Source: Monoplex corrugatus
Lineage: Eukaryota; Mollusca; Gastropoda; Littorinimorpha; Ranellidae
Reading direction: 5' to 3'
Assembly: GCA_030674185.1 (NCBI GenBank)
Contig: CM060306.1
Coordinates: 40,534,483-40,598,482 of the forward strand
DNA length: 64,000 nucleotides
Positions within the stretch are counted from its first letter, which is position 1. Each line of letters begins with the position of its first letter. Both the position numbers and the translations under genes were made by a program. Positions 23,531 through 36,000 of the stretch are shown here, in pieces. The notes under the pieces were generated by a model, which was not told where the DNA came from, did no database searches, and saw only the letters and a list, made by a program, of their open reading frames with translations.

Positions 23531-25659
23531 GTTTGCTTTTAGGTTTGATGGGCAGATTCGTTGGAGTGGACATTTAGAACAAGATGGAAATTTGAAACGT
23601 GAAAAATAACCCGTATTATTTGAAGAATGTATTCCGAAGAGAGAACTAAAGTAACAGACATAAGAATGAACCAATACGTTTGACAGCACCTCCTTGAGCG
23701 AAGTCTGATTGCATACAGGAACTTTCAGTTTGTACGGTTTTCCCCTTCAAAACACGTCGTCGCGAACATCGTTGAGAACGTTTTGTTGTTGGTTTAATGA
23801 GTGGGTAGGTGGTTGGTGGTTGTTGTTGCTTTTGTTTTTGTTGATTGTTTTGTTGTTAGTGTCGTTGATGTTGTTTTCGTTACATCTCGGGGATATTTGG
23901 ATAAATGCGTCTTATCTTTAAATTTCTCATAATCACATTGAAATCCGTGCAAGCGGCGAAAGCGTACTTACAAGTATGCGGTAAACAGCTTTTACCAAGC
24001 CCCTCGGAGCATCAGAAAGTTCAAGGAGACTGGGGAGAATAGGATGTCATCAATCATGAAAGACGATGCACACAAAGGTCCAATGTCTGAAATACTGAAA
24101 GAGGTCACAGGAGACTGAAACAGAACGGAATGGTGTATTTTTTATCAGGTTCTTCAGCTGAGCTTGTCATGACGTCAGTCACAGTGGGGTATAGCATTAG
24201 TCACAGAGTAATCAATGACATCCAGAAGTACAGATTCTATGCTGCGATTTTTTTTAATTAGATACACCGGGTATACACACTATTGCTTTCTAGGGGATAC
24301 ATATACACCAGTTTCAAGAATCTTTGGTTCAAAATAAAATATACTTTTCAAAAGGCAATTGTTTATGTACTGTATCCCCAGTTAAAGAATATAGCAATTA
24401 TTCGGGCAGTTGCAGATAACAGACAATCATTGGTCATTTTCGTGCTAATCTGACCATGAGTTCATATGAACATTCTTCACTTTCCTATAGGATTCATCAT
24501 ACATATGTTCGCAGAGTGAATTTACGAATCTTTCCATCTTTCGTTAAATGACATTAAAATGTTCTTGCATCAATCATACAAATGGGTTGATCACACAAAT
24601 GAAGTTCAGGATGTTGTGTCATAATCAAAAGACCTTTCAAAGTACCGTAGAACCATGATATAACCAAATTGTGTCATGTAAAATTGCGCGTTTACTGTAT
24701 AGTTTTGCATATATTTGTGAGAATTGCGTTCTGGATTCTATCATGTCTGTCCATAAAGTGGCATTCAGATATTGATGTAGTATAGCGTTAAATCAACAGC
24801 GTTAGACGTGTTAGTAAAACAATAAATCTTCCTGCCTAAACCTGTCTGTGAATGAAGAAGTCAGTGTTTTCTCTGACATCATCAAAACGGGAAATAAAAA
24901 GTTTACGCCACCTATTATCTGGTGAGTATGAAATCTACATCCTCAACGCATAAGTACTAGACGAATCAAATACTGCTTCGATGACGTACTGTTGGATCTA
25001 TCTTGTTGAATCAGCATTAAAGTCACCCACCTACCCACACTTCAGCTCTCCTAGTAACTCTATCCAGCGCTGCTTTTTTTTTTTTTAACTCAGAATAGCG
25101 CGATGAAAGTTCTCGAGTGACGAAGTTGATTCCACATGCTACCCTTCAATAACATTCATAGAACTTTTTTTCTCTCTTTCTTATACCTCGTATGGTCTTT
25201 GTTATCTATTGACAGACTTTTTCGATATTGTTGACGCTTGTAGCGCTATTGCTGCAAATGCAGAAAGGTGGTAAAAAATCATAACGTTTCAATTTCTGAT
25301 GAACCGATATTCTACAGTAGGCCTTCCAACAGATCTTCTTTGTGTGTGTCATTGCCACACCCAGTCAAGCATGCACAAAAATTAACACAAAGAAATCGAA
25401 CTTATTCAAATAAAATGGTCTTGCCATAAGTACAGCCTCCATTTTCGAGCACCATATCTTTTTGTCTCCTGCTGTAATCAAGATCTAGGAATTACAAATT
25501 AGAAGGCCGTGTTGCATCTCTACGCCGACTAGACCTCTTAGATTTAGTCTATGTAATGTTCAGATAATAAATTACTGTTTATTTCTACATTCAATTACCC
25601 CAGGGATGTACATACGAGTAGCAACTCTAGCCATAGATATAGAGATTCGTGTCTTCGCT

Positions 25660-27080
25660 TAGTATGTCTGTGATAAACCCAACATTGTCCTGGTGTTTCT
25701 GATAAGCCGAACATGATCTTAATGTCTCTGATAAACCCAAAGTGGTCATGGTGTCTCTGATAAACCCAAAGTGGTCGTGATGTCTCTTAGAAACCCAGCA
25801 ATGTCCTGTTGTTTCTGATAAACCCAAAGTGGTCGTGATGTCTCTGAGAAACCAAGCAACGTCCTAGTGTTTCTGATGAACCCAAAGTGTTCGTGGTGTC
25901 TCTGAGAAACCAAGCAAGGTCCCAGTGTCTCTTATAAACCCAAAATGGTTGTGGTGTCTCTGATAAACCCAAAGTGGTCGTGGTGTCTCTGATAAACCCA
26001 AAGTGGTCGTGGTATCTCTGAGAAACCAAGCAGGGTCCTGGTGTTTCTGATAAACCCAAAGTGATTGTGGTGTCTCTGATAAAGTCAGAGTGGTCGTGGC
26101 GTCTCTGAGAAACCAAGCAAGGTCCTGGTGTCTCTGATAAACCCAAAGTGACGGTCGTGTTTCTGAGAAACCAAGCATGGTCCTAGTGTCTCTAATAAAC
26201 CCGAAGTGGTCGTGGTGTTTCTCGAGGTGTCTCTGATAAACCAGCGTGGTCCTGGTGTCTCTGATAAACCCAGAGTGGTCGTGGTGTCTCTGAGAAACCC
26301 TTAGTGGTCCTGGTGTTTGATAAACCAAGCATAAATCTGATGTCTCTGATAAACCAAGCAAGGTCCTGGTGGCTCTGATAAACCAGCGTGGTCCTGATGT
26401 CTGATAAACCTGAAGTGGTCCTGGTGTCTCTGATAAACCAAGCACGGTCCTGGTGTCTTTGATAAACCAAGCATGGTCCTGGTGTCTCTGATAAACCAAG
26501 CACGGTCCTGGTGTCTTTGATAAACCAAGCACGGTCCTGGTGTCTTTGATAAACCAAGCACGGTCCTGGTGTCTCTGATAAACCAAGCACGGTCCTGGTG
26601 TCTTTGATAAACCAAGCACGGTCCTGGTGTCTCTGATAAACCAAGCAAGTGCTGATGTCTGGTAAACTTAGCAATGTCCTGGTGTCTCTGATAAACCAAG
26701 CAAGTGCTGATGTCTGGTAAACCTAGCAATGTCCTGGTGTCTCTGATAAACCAAGCAAGGTCCTGATGACTGATAAACCGAAAGTGGTCATGGTGTCTCT
26801 GATAAACTCAAAGTGGTTGTGGTGTCTCTGATAAACCAGCGTGGTCCTGATGTCTCTGATAAACCAAGCGTAGTTCCTGGTGTTTCTGATAAACCAAGCA
26901 AGGCCCTGATGTCTCTGATAAACCAAGCAAGGCCCTGATGTCTCTGATAAACAAAGCAAGGCCCTGATGTCTCTGATAAACCAAAAGTGGTCTTGGTGTC
27001 TCTGATAAACCCAGTGTGGGCCTCTTGCCGTTTGTAAGCCCAGCTCAGTGTACTCCTCGAGTCTCTGATAAACCATACTT
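25660..27080 (-). repeat. 29-bp minisatellite, about 49 copies
   Basis: Period about 29 bp with consensus GTGTCTCTGATAAACCAAGC then ACGGTCCTG. The 3' part varies between AAGCACGGTCC and CAAAGTGGTCG types, arranged in blocks. As 29 is not a multiple of 3, three units make a 29-residue period on the - strand (GLSETPGPCLVYQRHQDRAW...), giving an open frame of about 250 codons at 25864-26619. I regard that frame as a by-product of the repeat. Confidence 0.93.
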
Positions 27081-27359
27081 ACTTTTCAGGCTAATTTGTT
27101 TTGTTAATTAAACACGCGTTCCTACTACTAGAAAATCTTGAACGTAATATCTTGCAGATATGTGAATCGTTTGACGAAATTACTCGTCCAATTCAAAAAG
27201 GAATGAGTGGAGGAGGCATCCCTATGTTTTCTCAGGACAGTGTTTTGACCTGGGAAAACAGAACTGCAAGAGGAACGGACTATGGACCTGAGAATTGTCC
27301 CGAATGTGTTCAGGGTCTGTCTATCAATGTTGAGAAACGGTTGCATGCCTACTTTAATT

Positions 27360-27415
27360 TTTAAATAATAATAATTATTACTATTATACTTATATAGAGC
27401 AAACACTCAGTGTCA
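27360..27415 (-). mobile_element. 3' tail of a CR1-like LINE or SINE
   Basis: On the - strand the sequence reads GCTCTATATAAGTATAATAG and then an ATAATTATT-rich tail, matching the form of the tails at 14340-14390 and 61418-61450 (GCGC.ATATAA plus a TATT-rich tail). Only the extreme 3' end is recognised. Confidence 0.5.
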
Positions 27416-27754
27416 AAAACATGCTTCTTGCGTTTTATAGGAATAAAACATGATAAAAAAAAACTTTCAAACAAAGAAAAAAGACACTGAGAAAACATGA
27501 ATTGAAAATGAGTATTAGGAATTACGGTAACATAAGTGTTAGTAATCGTAGTTAAAAGAAAAGTCAGTATTAGGAACCGTAGTTAAAAGAAGAGCCTAAT
27601 GATATAAACGAATACAAGTATTCACAAACGCACAAGCAGTCCATGTGTGCACACACATGCACACAGAGAGAATACTAAGCAATAGTTTGCTCATCCGATG
27701 TGAACCTTGACCCAAGTTGTCTCCTTTCTCTGCCTCACCTACACTAATAGGCTT

Positions 27755-27923
27755 ACACACATACACAAACAAACAAACACACTTACGTACACCACACACA
27801 CACACACACAAAAAAAACCATGCACACACAAACAAGCACACACATACACTCATTCACTCACAAATAAACACACAACACTCACTCATTTGCTCATTCACTC
27901 ACACACACACACACCACACACAC

Positions 27924-27961
<38 letters not shown>

Positions 27962-27973
27962 ACACACACACAC

Positions 27974-28008
<35 letters not shown>

Positions 28009-28025
28009 CACTCACTCACTCACTC
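27755..28025. repeat. (CA)n-rich tract
   Basis: Interrupted CA repeat about 270 bp long, with CACTCACT and ACATACAT sub-blocks. Confidence 0.93.
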
Positions 28026-28109
28026 AGGAGAAACTGAATTATAAACATAATCAATCTATTCAATGAATTATAATCAAGCGCTTCGTCAGGCTTCCAATCG
28101 GAATATCTC

Positions 28110-28325
28110 AATTTCATACCGTTGGAGAGTAAAGGGTGAAAGGTTTTCCTATTTCCCGGATCAACATCAGTGTATACGCACGCAGAATATCAAATACACG
28201 CATTACGCCTTTTTGTGTCTAGTGGCTTATGGCAACATGAAAACACCCTCACTCTGAAAACGAGCCCACCGAAAGCGGAGTATGCAGACTACGCAGCAAC
28301 ATACCCCAGCACATCGTGAGTAAAA
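28110..28325 (+). mobile_element. tRNA-derived SINE, family B, copy 2 (5'-truncated)
   Basis: Shares with 17290-17520 the order GAGTAAAGGGTGAAAGG, GGATCAACATCAGTGTATAC, GCACGCAGAATATCAAATAC and CCCACCGAAAGCGGAGTATG. The tRNA-like head is missing. Confidence 0.75.
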
Positions 28326-28705
28326 CAACGCGGAATTGAGAAAAATCAGAACGGAGAAAAAAAATGAATCCATTCCAACGAACATCCTTTCCAAGCGTCT
28401 CTGGACACGTTTTGTGTGATTGCTAGCTTAAAATAATCTCAAACTTGTATTTAGCAATACCAGACGGGGTCAAATATTTGCTCAAGGAAAGACAAAAAGT
28501 GGTTAAGATCCATGAGTAAACAACCGATCATGTCCATATTGGAACGGTTTGACATTTCAGGTTGGTGTGACCCGGTGTAGGCCATTCGCATTCCAGCATT
28601 TGCAATCACGACTTCTCATCAATTCCAACATGTGTTCTCAGTCTGATAAAGGATTATCTATAAACAGCTGAGAAATTCTTGCTGTTATTTTTGTTCGCAC
28701 GCGCG

Positions 28706-28881
<176 letters not shown>

Positions 28882-29280
28882 TGCACAGACGGAAAGGAAG
28901 AGAGAGAGCGACAGATCTCCATTTGATATGAAACGACTTCTCTTTTTATCAAATAGGGTGAAGTTGACGAAGTTTTTGAAATTATATCAATGATCATTTT
29001 CTCCTCGTTCGATTAAACAAAAACATGAAGTCTTCGTAACAAGCAAGATAAAGATACCAATAGGCAAGTGCCTGTGTAATAGTGTCGTTATTGTTTATTT
29101 AAATATTTCAGTTAGTTTGTTTCGTAAAAACGAAGTGAATTATTTCGAAAAAGAGTAAAATTCTTGCTGCTATTTTTGCCTAAAATGATGTGATCTTCGA
29201 AATGAGCTGACTACATAATGTACTTTTAAGACCTCTGGAACGTAATTGCTCGTACTGCATTAATACAACGCCTTCCCTCT

Positions 29281-29337
29281 GTTGTATCTATATCTATATC
29301 TGTATCTATATCTATATCTTATATCTATCTGTATATA
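29281..29337 (+). repeat. (TATC)n short tandem repeat
   Basis: TATCTA/TATCTG repeats next to a poly-T/AT stretch. Confidence 0.85.
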
Positions 29338-30524
29338 CTTTTTTTTTTTAAATATATATATAACTGCGCACGAAAAGCCACCCCTGCAACACTCCATAAT
29401 CTTCAGTTTTGTGACTAGCAAAGAAAGCATGTCTGTATAATGATGTGATGTTGCACTCCAGCGAAATTGCGTCATTTCGGGGGGTGTTTACTAGTTGTTT
29501 TGAGTATGTTTAGTTCGTCGTTACTTTGTTACATTTAGAGAGGTTTTGTCGCAAATGTAAAAACTAATGTAGATTCCCTTTTACAGAAATCCCAGTACTA
29601 CTTCGGGGTACACATTGGAACACAGAAAATCCAGTTGACGTACACAAAAGCAGATGAAATAAGAATTATCGGTATGAACCGTGACTACAGATTCTGACGC
29701 CTACAAAAGGTCTTTGAATGGGCGCTGATAGATCAGCAGATCTTTGAGTCAGCGATCGTCGTTTGGAGCAGGAAACGTAATGGAGGTTCGATCGGTAAAT
29801 GTCTACATGTGTACAGGCGCTATGATCAAACATGTACCCTCCTTAAATCTTTATGGCAGACTAAAAGGAACTCTTCCTCATTTCTATGGTGCATGTTGCC
29901 AGATCTAACTGAGCACTAAATTTTGTAAGTCATGCTTACAATGCAGCAGAAATGCGCAGTTACGTTTTAGCCTAATGAAAGCCATGTCCAAAATGTCCTA
30001 AAGACCTGATCCAATAGAAATAAATCCTCAAACACCTTAGAAATCTTTGCTGATGTAGTTTAACAGTTTCACAATGTTCAGTTACTGTGGTCACATATCT
30101 GCTACATCCATCTACTCCCCCAGTCTTTCCTCAAATTCTCCCAACTACGATATTTCTATCTAACGAATATGTAGTTCGCGGTTCGGGGAAACATTCTAAC
30201 CTAATTGCATGGAATCTGTCCTAGCTCGGAAAACATTCACACGTGTGGCCATTGGCAACTGTCTACCAGACTGCTAACACTTACTTTGTAAAAAGGCATG
30301 TAGCCTCTAGTTCTCTCAACTGTGCCACTCTAAAGAGTTGAAGTATAATGCTCTGGTTAGGGTAGTACCTTTGTTCTCTGGCAACTGCATTCTACAGGTG
30401 GGCTGAAACACTGGTCACCATCGATCTCCTAAATCTCTCACGGCTGGCTCCCGGTGCCACATAGAAGTTAACGGCCATGGCTGAAAAGCTGAAGTGGTTC
30501 AACAGCCTCATGTTCATGGCCAGG

Positions 30525-30760
30525 TCGGAGAGAGGATGACAGCGTGGGTCAAGGATCACACGCTGACTAGGCTGAATGTACGCTGGCTCATCATCCAGTG
30601 TGTGTCTGTGTGTGTGCGCGCGCGCGCAGGTGTGTGTGTGTGTGTGTGTGTGTAGGTGGGACAGAGATGGGATAACAACTTGGGTCAAGGGTCACATGTC
30701 CAATGGGCTGAGTGTACCCTAGTTCGACATCCTCAGTGTGTGTTTGTGTGCACGTGTGCT
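30525..30760 (+). repeat. Tandem-duplicated repeat D (two copies)
   Basis: Two copies (30528-30625, 30660-30756) share GGGTCAAGG.TCACA, AATG..CTGAGTGTACCCT and CATCCTCAGTGTGTGT. A third, inverted piece lies at 27655-27725 (CTTGACCCAAGTTGTCTCC). Each copy runs into a TG tract. Confidence 0.7.
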
Positions 30761-31142
30761 TACTACTGTATCCCTGTAACGTGCAACGAGTATACTTTTG
30801 ACGTGGACTCTTTGCGCTATATAAGTGAAGTAGTAATATGGTCTAACACTTTGCTCTCCATTCAATGAAATATTAGTAGCAGTAGTAAGGTCTTTAACAC
30901 TTTGCTCCCCATTCACAATAGTGTTATGGGGACAACCTTTACCTTACCTTTGATTATTTTACCTTTCCATTCAGAGCCGTTTTTGTGTATCCAGACCTTT
31001 TCATTCAGCTTATATTCAAAATTGTTCTGCATCCATCCAAGCTCATCTAGCCTGTGGTACAAATGCTGTAACGTTCCATCTGTAGATATTCAAGAAGTGC
31101 TTGTTGGAGACAGTGATACAACCATAACCAAGCAACACACAT

Positions 31143-31232
31143 ACACACCACCACCACCACCACCACCACTACCATCACCACCATCACCACCTTCACCACC
31201 ATCACCACCTTCACCACCATCACCATCACCAA
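31143..31232 (+). repeat. (CAC/CAT) trinucleotide repeat
   Basis: CACCAC then CACCATCACCACCTT repeats, about 90 bp. Confidence 0.9.
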
Positions 31233-31590
31233 TTCCCTCCAGTAGTTATGAAACTTTTCCTCCACCTCTGCTTTTCTTCCACACGTGTCTTGAAGAGGCG
31301 TTGAGAAAAGACAAAGCGGAAGAGTATAGAATAAGATTATTAACCCACACACCGTCACTGTTTTTTTTACTTTTGACTGCATTTATCCATGCAACATCGC
31401 CTTTTCTGTTAGTTACATAGAAGTAAGACACGCTTCTCGTTGGTTGCTGCATTAGTGCATTACTTTTTGTTAGCTCAGGTCTTAAAACACCTTTTACACC
31501 ACATATTTCATATGCACTGGGGATACTTGATCCAGTACTATTATCATTTGGGAAACTACAGATAGAATTTTTAAACGTGTGTTTAATCTT

Positions 31591-31595
31591 GGCGG

Positions 31596-31628
<33 letters not shown>

Positions 31629-31658
31629 TGTGTGTGTGTGCGTGTGTGTGTGTGTGTG

Positions 31659-31699
<41 letters not shown>

Positions 31700-31714
31700 G
31701 TGTGTGTGTGTGTG
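31591..31714 (+). repeat. (TG)n microsatellite
   Basis: About 120 bp of TG with periodic CG interruptions. Confidence 0.95.
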
Positions 31715-32005
31715 TTCAATTTCATTTAATGTCTATCCACATAATGTGATATTAGACGATGATGGAAAGAGGAGAGGGAAAAGGTTAGAGGAATAAGAAC
31801 TATAGCGTACATGAAATTAGGAAAATTATCAAAGTATAACTGACAACGTAAGAAGAAACTTAAAAATAAAATCTAAATGAATATTGCTATCTTTAAAAAA
31901 AAAACTTCTAGTTTAACTGGATTTCTCATAAACAATAACGTTTGTGAATGAACAGATATTTTTGACAAAAACCGTGTCAGTGCAATAAACTATAACAATG
32001 AACCG

Positions 32006-32007
<2 letters not shown>

Positions 32008-32086
<79 letters not shown>

Positions 32087-32117
32087 GTGTTGTGTGTGTG
32101 TGTTTGTGTGTGTGTTG

Positions 32118-32150
<33 letters not shown>

Positions 32151-32171
32151 TGTGTGTGTGTGTAGTGTGTG

Positions 32172-32206
<35 letters not shown>

Positions 32207-32232
32207 GTGTGTGTGTGTGTGTGTGTGTGCGT
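32008..32232 (+). repeat. (TG)n microsatellite, about 225 bp
   Basis: A pure TG first half and an interrupted second half (GTTGTG steps). Confidence 0.95.
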
Positions 32233-33008
32233 TTGTTTTGTGCTTTATGGGTTTGTTTTCTTGGGGAAGGGGTTGTATAACTCATTCTTTAATATATTAA
32301 CTTTCATTGGTTTTTGTATAAGGAAACCTGGACACAGTTTGAAAAAAGAGAGTGAACACCATTGAATGCTGTCTAAGACACAGTGTTCAATGCCCAGTGT
32401 TCAACAGATCCTGTAATTGCAACTGGGGCATGGAGGATAAGATTAAGAGCAAAGAAACGATAATCTAACGGAATCAACATATCAAGCAAGAACTTATACA
32501 GTACAACGAGAAAAAAAAAACTGCTTATGAAATTGTCTTACGAAATGTACTCTAAGATTTACTAAATTTTGCTCATCACAGTTGATTTTTTTTTTTAGAA
32601 ATGAATTTACTCAGTGAGAACAGTGATTTAATTGACAGCTATTTTTGTGGAATAAACTTCAGTCGGTCGTCATGGACTTCAGGACATTCAAAAATAGTAT
32701 GAAACTCATTGCCTAAGGCATTTTCATCACTAAACTTACGTGTTCTCCTTTTTCTGTTTCCTTTGCGTCAACCTAATTCAGTTTCAAACTTGTGACAGTT
32801 GCATTGAAATTTAATCAAAGGGAAAACATGAGTACCTGGTAACTGTGTGATGTCGTTCTCTTTTCCGGATTCGTTTCTGAAAGTTCGATAAAACAAGATT
32901 TTTTTTTTACTGCTTTCCAATGTTGTCTTCCAGTCTTGCTGATAATGAGACGGGAGTGAGTAACATTTTTACAAAATCTAGATTTGTTCCCAAAGCATGC
33001 AGGCAAGT

Positions 33009-33018
33009 GCACACACAC

Positions 33019-33097
<79 letters not shown>

Positions 33098-33122
33098 GCA
33101 CGCACGCACGCACGCACGCATG
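33009..33122. repeat. (CA)n then (CGCA)n microsatellite
   Basis: CA run ending in seven or so GCAC tetranucleotides. Confidence 0.94.
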
Positions 33123-33249
33123 CACATCAATAGAAACACAAATATCCCAGTTCCACCATCCACGATCGAAAGGTAATGAAAATTTATGTGTACGTAGTAC
33201 AGCCGTTAGATGGGTAAGTGAGTAAAGAACAGCGTGTGGACGTACAAGG

Positions 33250-33665
33250 CATACGAACCCTGTTCAAAAGGAAGAAATGTCACCATTTCTGTTTGTACTG
33301 CGCCTGTCAGGTAGACAGCTGCCGATGACCCCTCTGATCAAAGACAAGGTGAAAACGATCCTAGCCAAGCAGTGGAGTGACTTTCTCGGAACTAAATGCC
33401 AAGCACAGGTAACCATCTTGATGTGATGGGCGGCTTCGATCAGATTGCGTCGTTACAGATCACTGCCAGTATTATGGTGCTAGCTGCAACGTCAAAGAAA
33501 GAAGAAGAGAAACACCTTCATCAGCCGCCATCGATTTTTTGCAAGTGTGGAACATTTGATATCACCTTGTCTTTAATCAGAGGGGCCATTGGCAGCTGTC
33601 TACTGGACAGGCACAAAAGAAGGAGAAATGATGATATTTCCTACTTTGAACAGGGTTTGTCTTGT
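33250..33665. repeat. Large inverted repeat, arms about 110 bp
   Basis: The left arm (about 33255-33362) contains AACCCTGTTCAAAAGGAAGAA, GTAGACAGCTGCC and CCCCTCTGATCAAAGACAAGG. The right arm (about 33555-33660) is its reverse complement with scattered changes. The loop is about 190 bp. Looks like a head-to-head pair of a dispersed repeat or a fold-back element; a weaker related segment lies near 30250 (GGCCATTGGCAACTGTCTACC). Confidence 0.75.
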
Positions 33666-33790
33666 TCGGCCACCCACTGTTCTTTGCTCACTTCCCCCAT
33701 TCTACTGCTGCATTACGTAACACATTAAGCTCGTTACCTCTTAAAGGTAGATGCTGAAAAGAGGTAACTTTTCTACAGTTTCTACTTTAG

Positions 33791-33791
<1 letters not shown>

Positions 33792-33868
<77 letters not shown>

Positions 33869-33876
33869 TGTGGTGT

Positions 33877-33924
<48 letters not shown>
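33792..33924 (+). repeat. (TG)n microsatellite
   Basis: TG run with a GTGGTGTGGTGTGG interruption in the middle. Confidence 0.95.
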
Positions 33925-33927
<3 letters not shown>

Positions 33928-34394
33928 CTTCGCATCGACCAGTTACGTCTGTGTGCGAGTGTCTGCCCGTATACATAAAGTTTTCCCAGCCTCTGTCCCG
34001 TCTAGGTTATAAATAGACCCTTTCCAGCATGTAGCCGTGAATACGCACGTGCCTGTTAAGCATTGAGGTAGAGGTCCCACCTTCCAGTCTGATTGCACGG
34101 GTGCGTGTCTGGCTTAAAAATCAAAATTATATTTGAAGCCTTCTTGTCTGCCCACATGTGAATGGATACGTGACACTTGAAACACAGGGATGGTAGAACA
34201 GTGATGAGAGAGGGAACCTGACACTGATCAAAACTGACACATCTGGTATCTCTTCTTCCTCACTCTCCTGCCACCATACGTTTACGTTTGCTTTGACCAT
34301 ACTTGTGAATAAATTAGTGGTGTGGCCCAGGTATGTCCCACTGTTTAGGAGGTAAAAGGCTAAGGTGTACAAATATGTATCATGAATGATTACT

Positions 34395-35070
34395 TGCCAG
34401 GTTTTCTGACTCAAAGTGACTGCCCATGTTTAAGCAAATGGGAATAATGAGAAAAAAAACAGCATCAGAACGCGTATTTGATGTAAGAAAACAAAACAGA
34501 CGCAAATTTTTGGCCTTTGCTGAGCATACGCAAAAGACAGCAAAGGACAAGTACATAAAATTTAGTAGAATAATAGCCAGACTTTCCTGATGTTTCATCT
34601 ACCTAGAGAAAATGAAATGATCGACGAAATACCAAGGAAGTCTTGTCCTTTTCTCCAGTTGGTCAAAAATTTGCACCTGTCTTGTTTTGTTAGAGTAGAA
34701 ACGCATTCTGATTCCATCATTTGGCTTTGACGGTGAAAAAGGAGAAACATAGATAAACAAAACCTCACAAACAAAGAAATATAAACAAACCAAGCCGTAT
34801 GTATTTATGGAATTATACGATTTCTCAGCATTGCATCAAAACTAACATTTCAACAACAACAAAGAAAACACGAAAAAAAAAAAAAAAAAAGAACGCGTAT
34901 TTAATACAAGACAAGACAGGCGCAAATTTTCGGCAAACTGGCCTTTGTCAAGCGTAAGATCACAAACAAACACCAGATACAAAAATTAGGAGAAAAAGAC
35001 TGAAACTTCCCTGCTGCTCCGTCCTGTTTGCTTGAACGCAAGCAGTCACACTTGTTTTGGATAACATTTC
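34395..35070. repeat. Dispersed repeat F, inverted and rearranged copies
   Basis: Repeat F carries, in its + sense, GACAAAGGCCAGTTGGCC, AAAATTTGCGCCTGTCTTG, TACGCGTTC, then TGTTTGCTTGAACG and GCAGTCACACTTGTTTTGGA. Here it appears reversed at 34410-34560, forward at 34640-34715, reversed at 34865-34980, and its last segment forward at 35015-35065. Other copies are at 40480-40665, 57540-57650 and 61245-61410. The family is not recognised. Confidence 0.72.
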
Positions 35071-35082
35071 AAAGCCAACAGC

Positions 35083-35101
35083 ATACACACACACACACAC
35101 A

Positions 35102-35176
<75 letters not shown>

Positions 35177-35293
35177 CACACACATGCATGCACGCACTCG
35201 CGATTTAGCCTACCTACGGTATACATACGTGCGTGAACGCATGCATGTATACATATATATATAATTATATATATATATACATATATATATAAT

Positions 35294-35324
<31 letters not shown>

Positions 35325-35325
35325 T
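35083..35325. repeat. (CA)n and (AT)n microsatellites
   Basis: CA/CGCA block at 35083-35183 and palindromic AT-rich block at 35247-35325 (ATATATAATTATATAT repeated), followed by a short TG run. Confidence 0.92.
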
Positions 35326-35718
35326 ATAATGTGTGTGTGTGTGTGTGTGTATACACGAGTTGTGTATGCATATGTACATCCATACAAGTTATACATGCAC
35401 ATACATACACACACAGATATTTTTGTTTGTTTGTTTGTCAGTAGAGACTACAAAGACTACTTAAGTCGTTCAGGGTACTCTGGGGGCTGGCCTGTGAGTG
35501 TATGTGCAGACAGCTGTCAAGGCCAGTCTGCAATCAGACCGTACCGAATATTTGGCACATTGGACAGGGAGTGAGTGGACGGCAGCGTCTGGGTTATTGG
35601 TTTTGGCTTTCCTGATTTGCCTCATTTAGTTTGGAGCTTTGTGCATGACAGAGCTCCATTTGGTTCAGCCCTTAGTTGTTTGCTTCTAAGCGTCAGGGTT
35701 GATGTCAAAATACGGAGA

Positions 35719-35766
35719 GACGTACGTACGTACATACATACAAACATACATACATACATATATACA

Positions 35767-35799
<33 letters not shown>

Positions 35800-35946
35800 T
35801 CGTGCGTACATACGTACATACACACGTACATACATACATATTTACGTACACACGTACGTACGTACATACATACATACAGACATAGATGTATGCATACATA
35901 CATACATACATACATACATACATACGTACATACATACATACATAGT
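35719..35946. repeat. (ATAC)n microsatellite, 3' flank of the LINE
   Basis: TACA/TACG tetranucleotides over about 225 bp, ending at a (GTA)n step at 35942-35956 which borders the 3' end of the - strand retrotransposon. Open frames in it are repeat artefacts. Confidence 0.93.
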
Positions 35947-36000
35947 AGTAGTAGTAGGCCTCCTTCGGTCATGACTGACCATGGACAAAGTACATCCGTT

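Noticed and set aside
25864..26619. 251-codon open frame on the - strand
   Set aside because: It is a translation of the 29-bp minisatellite; neighbouring frames are equally open and indels shift it.
27101..27364. 87-codon open frame considered as a further ATRP exon
   Set aside because: No homology to ATRP precursors, no fitting splice phase; exon 3 at 47754 explains the C-terminus better.
30902..31420. 172-codon open frame on the + strand
   Set aside because: Proline-rich part is the CAC/CAT repeat; no domain, no signal peptide cleavage logic and no splice support.
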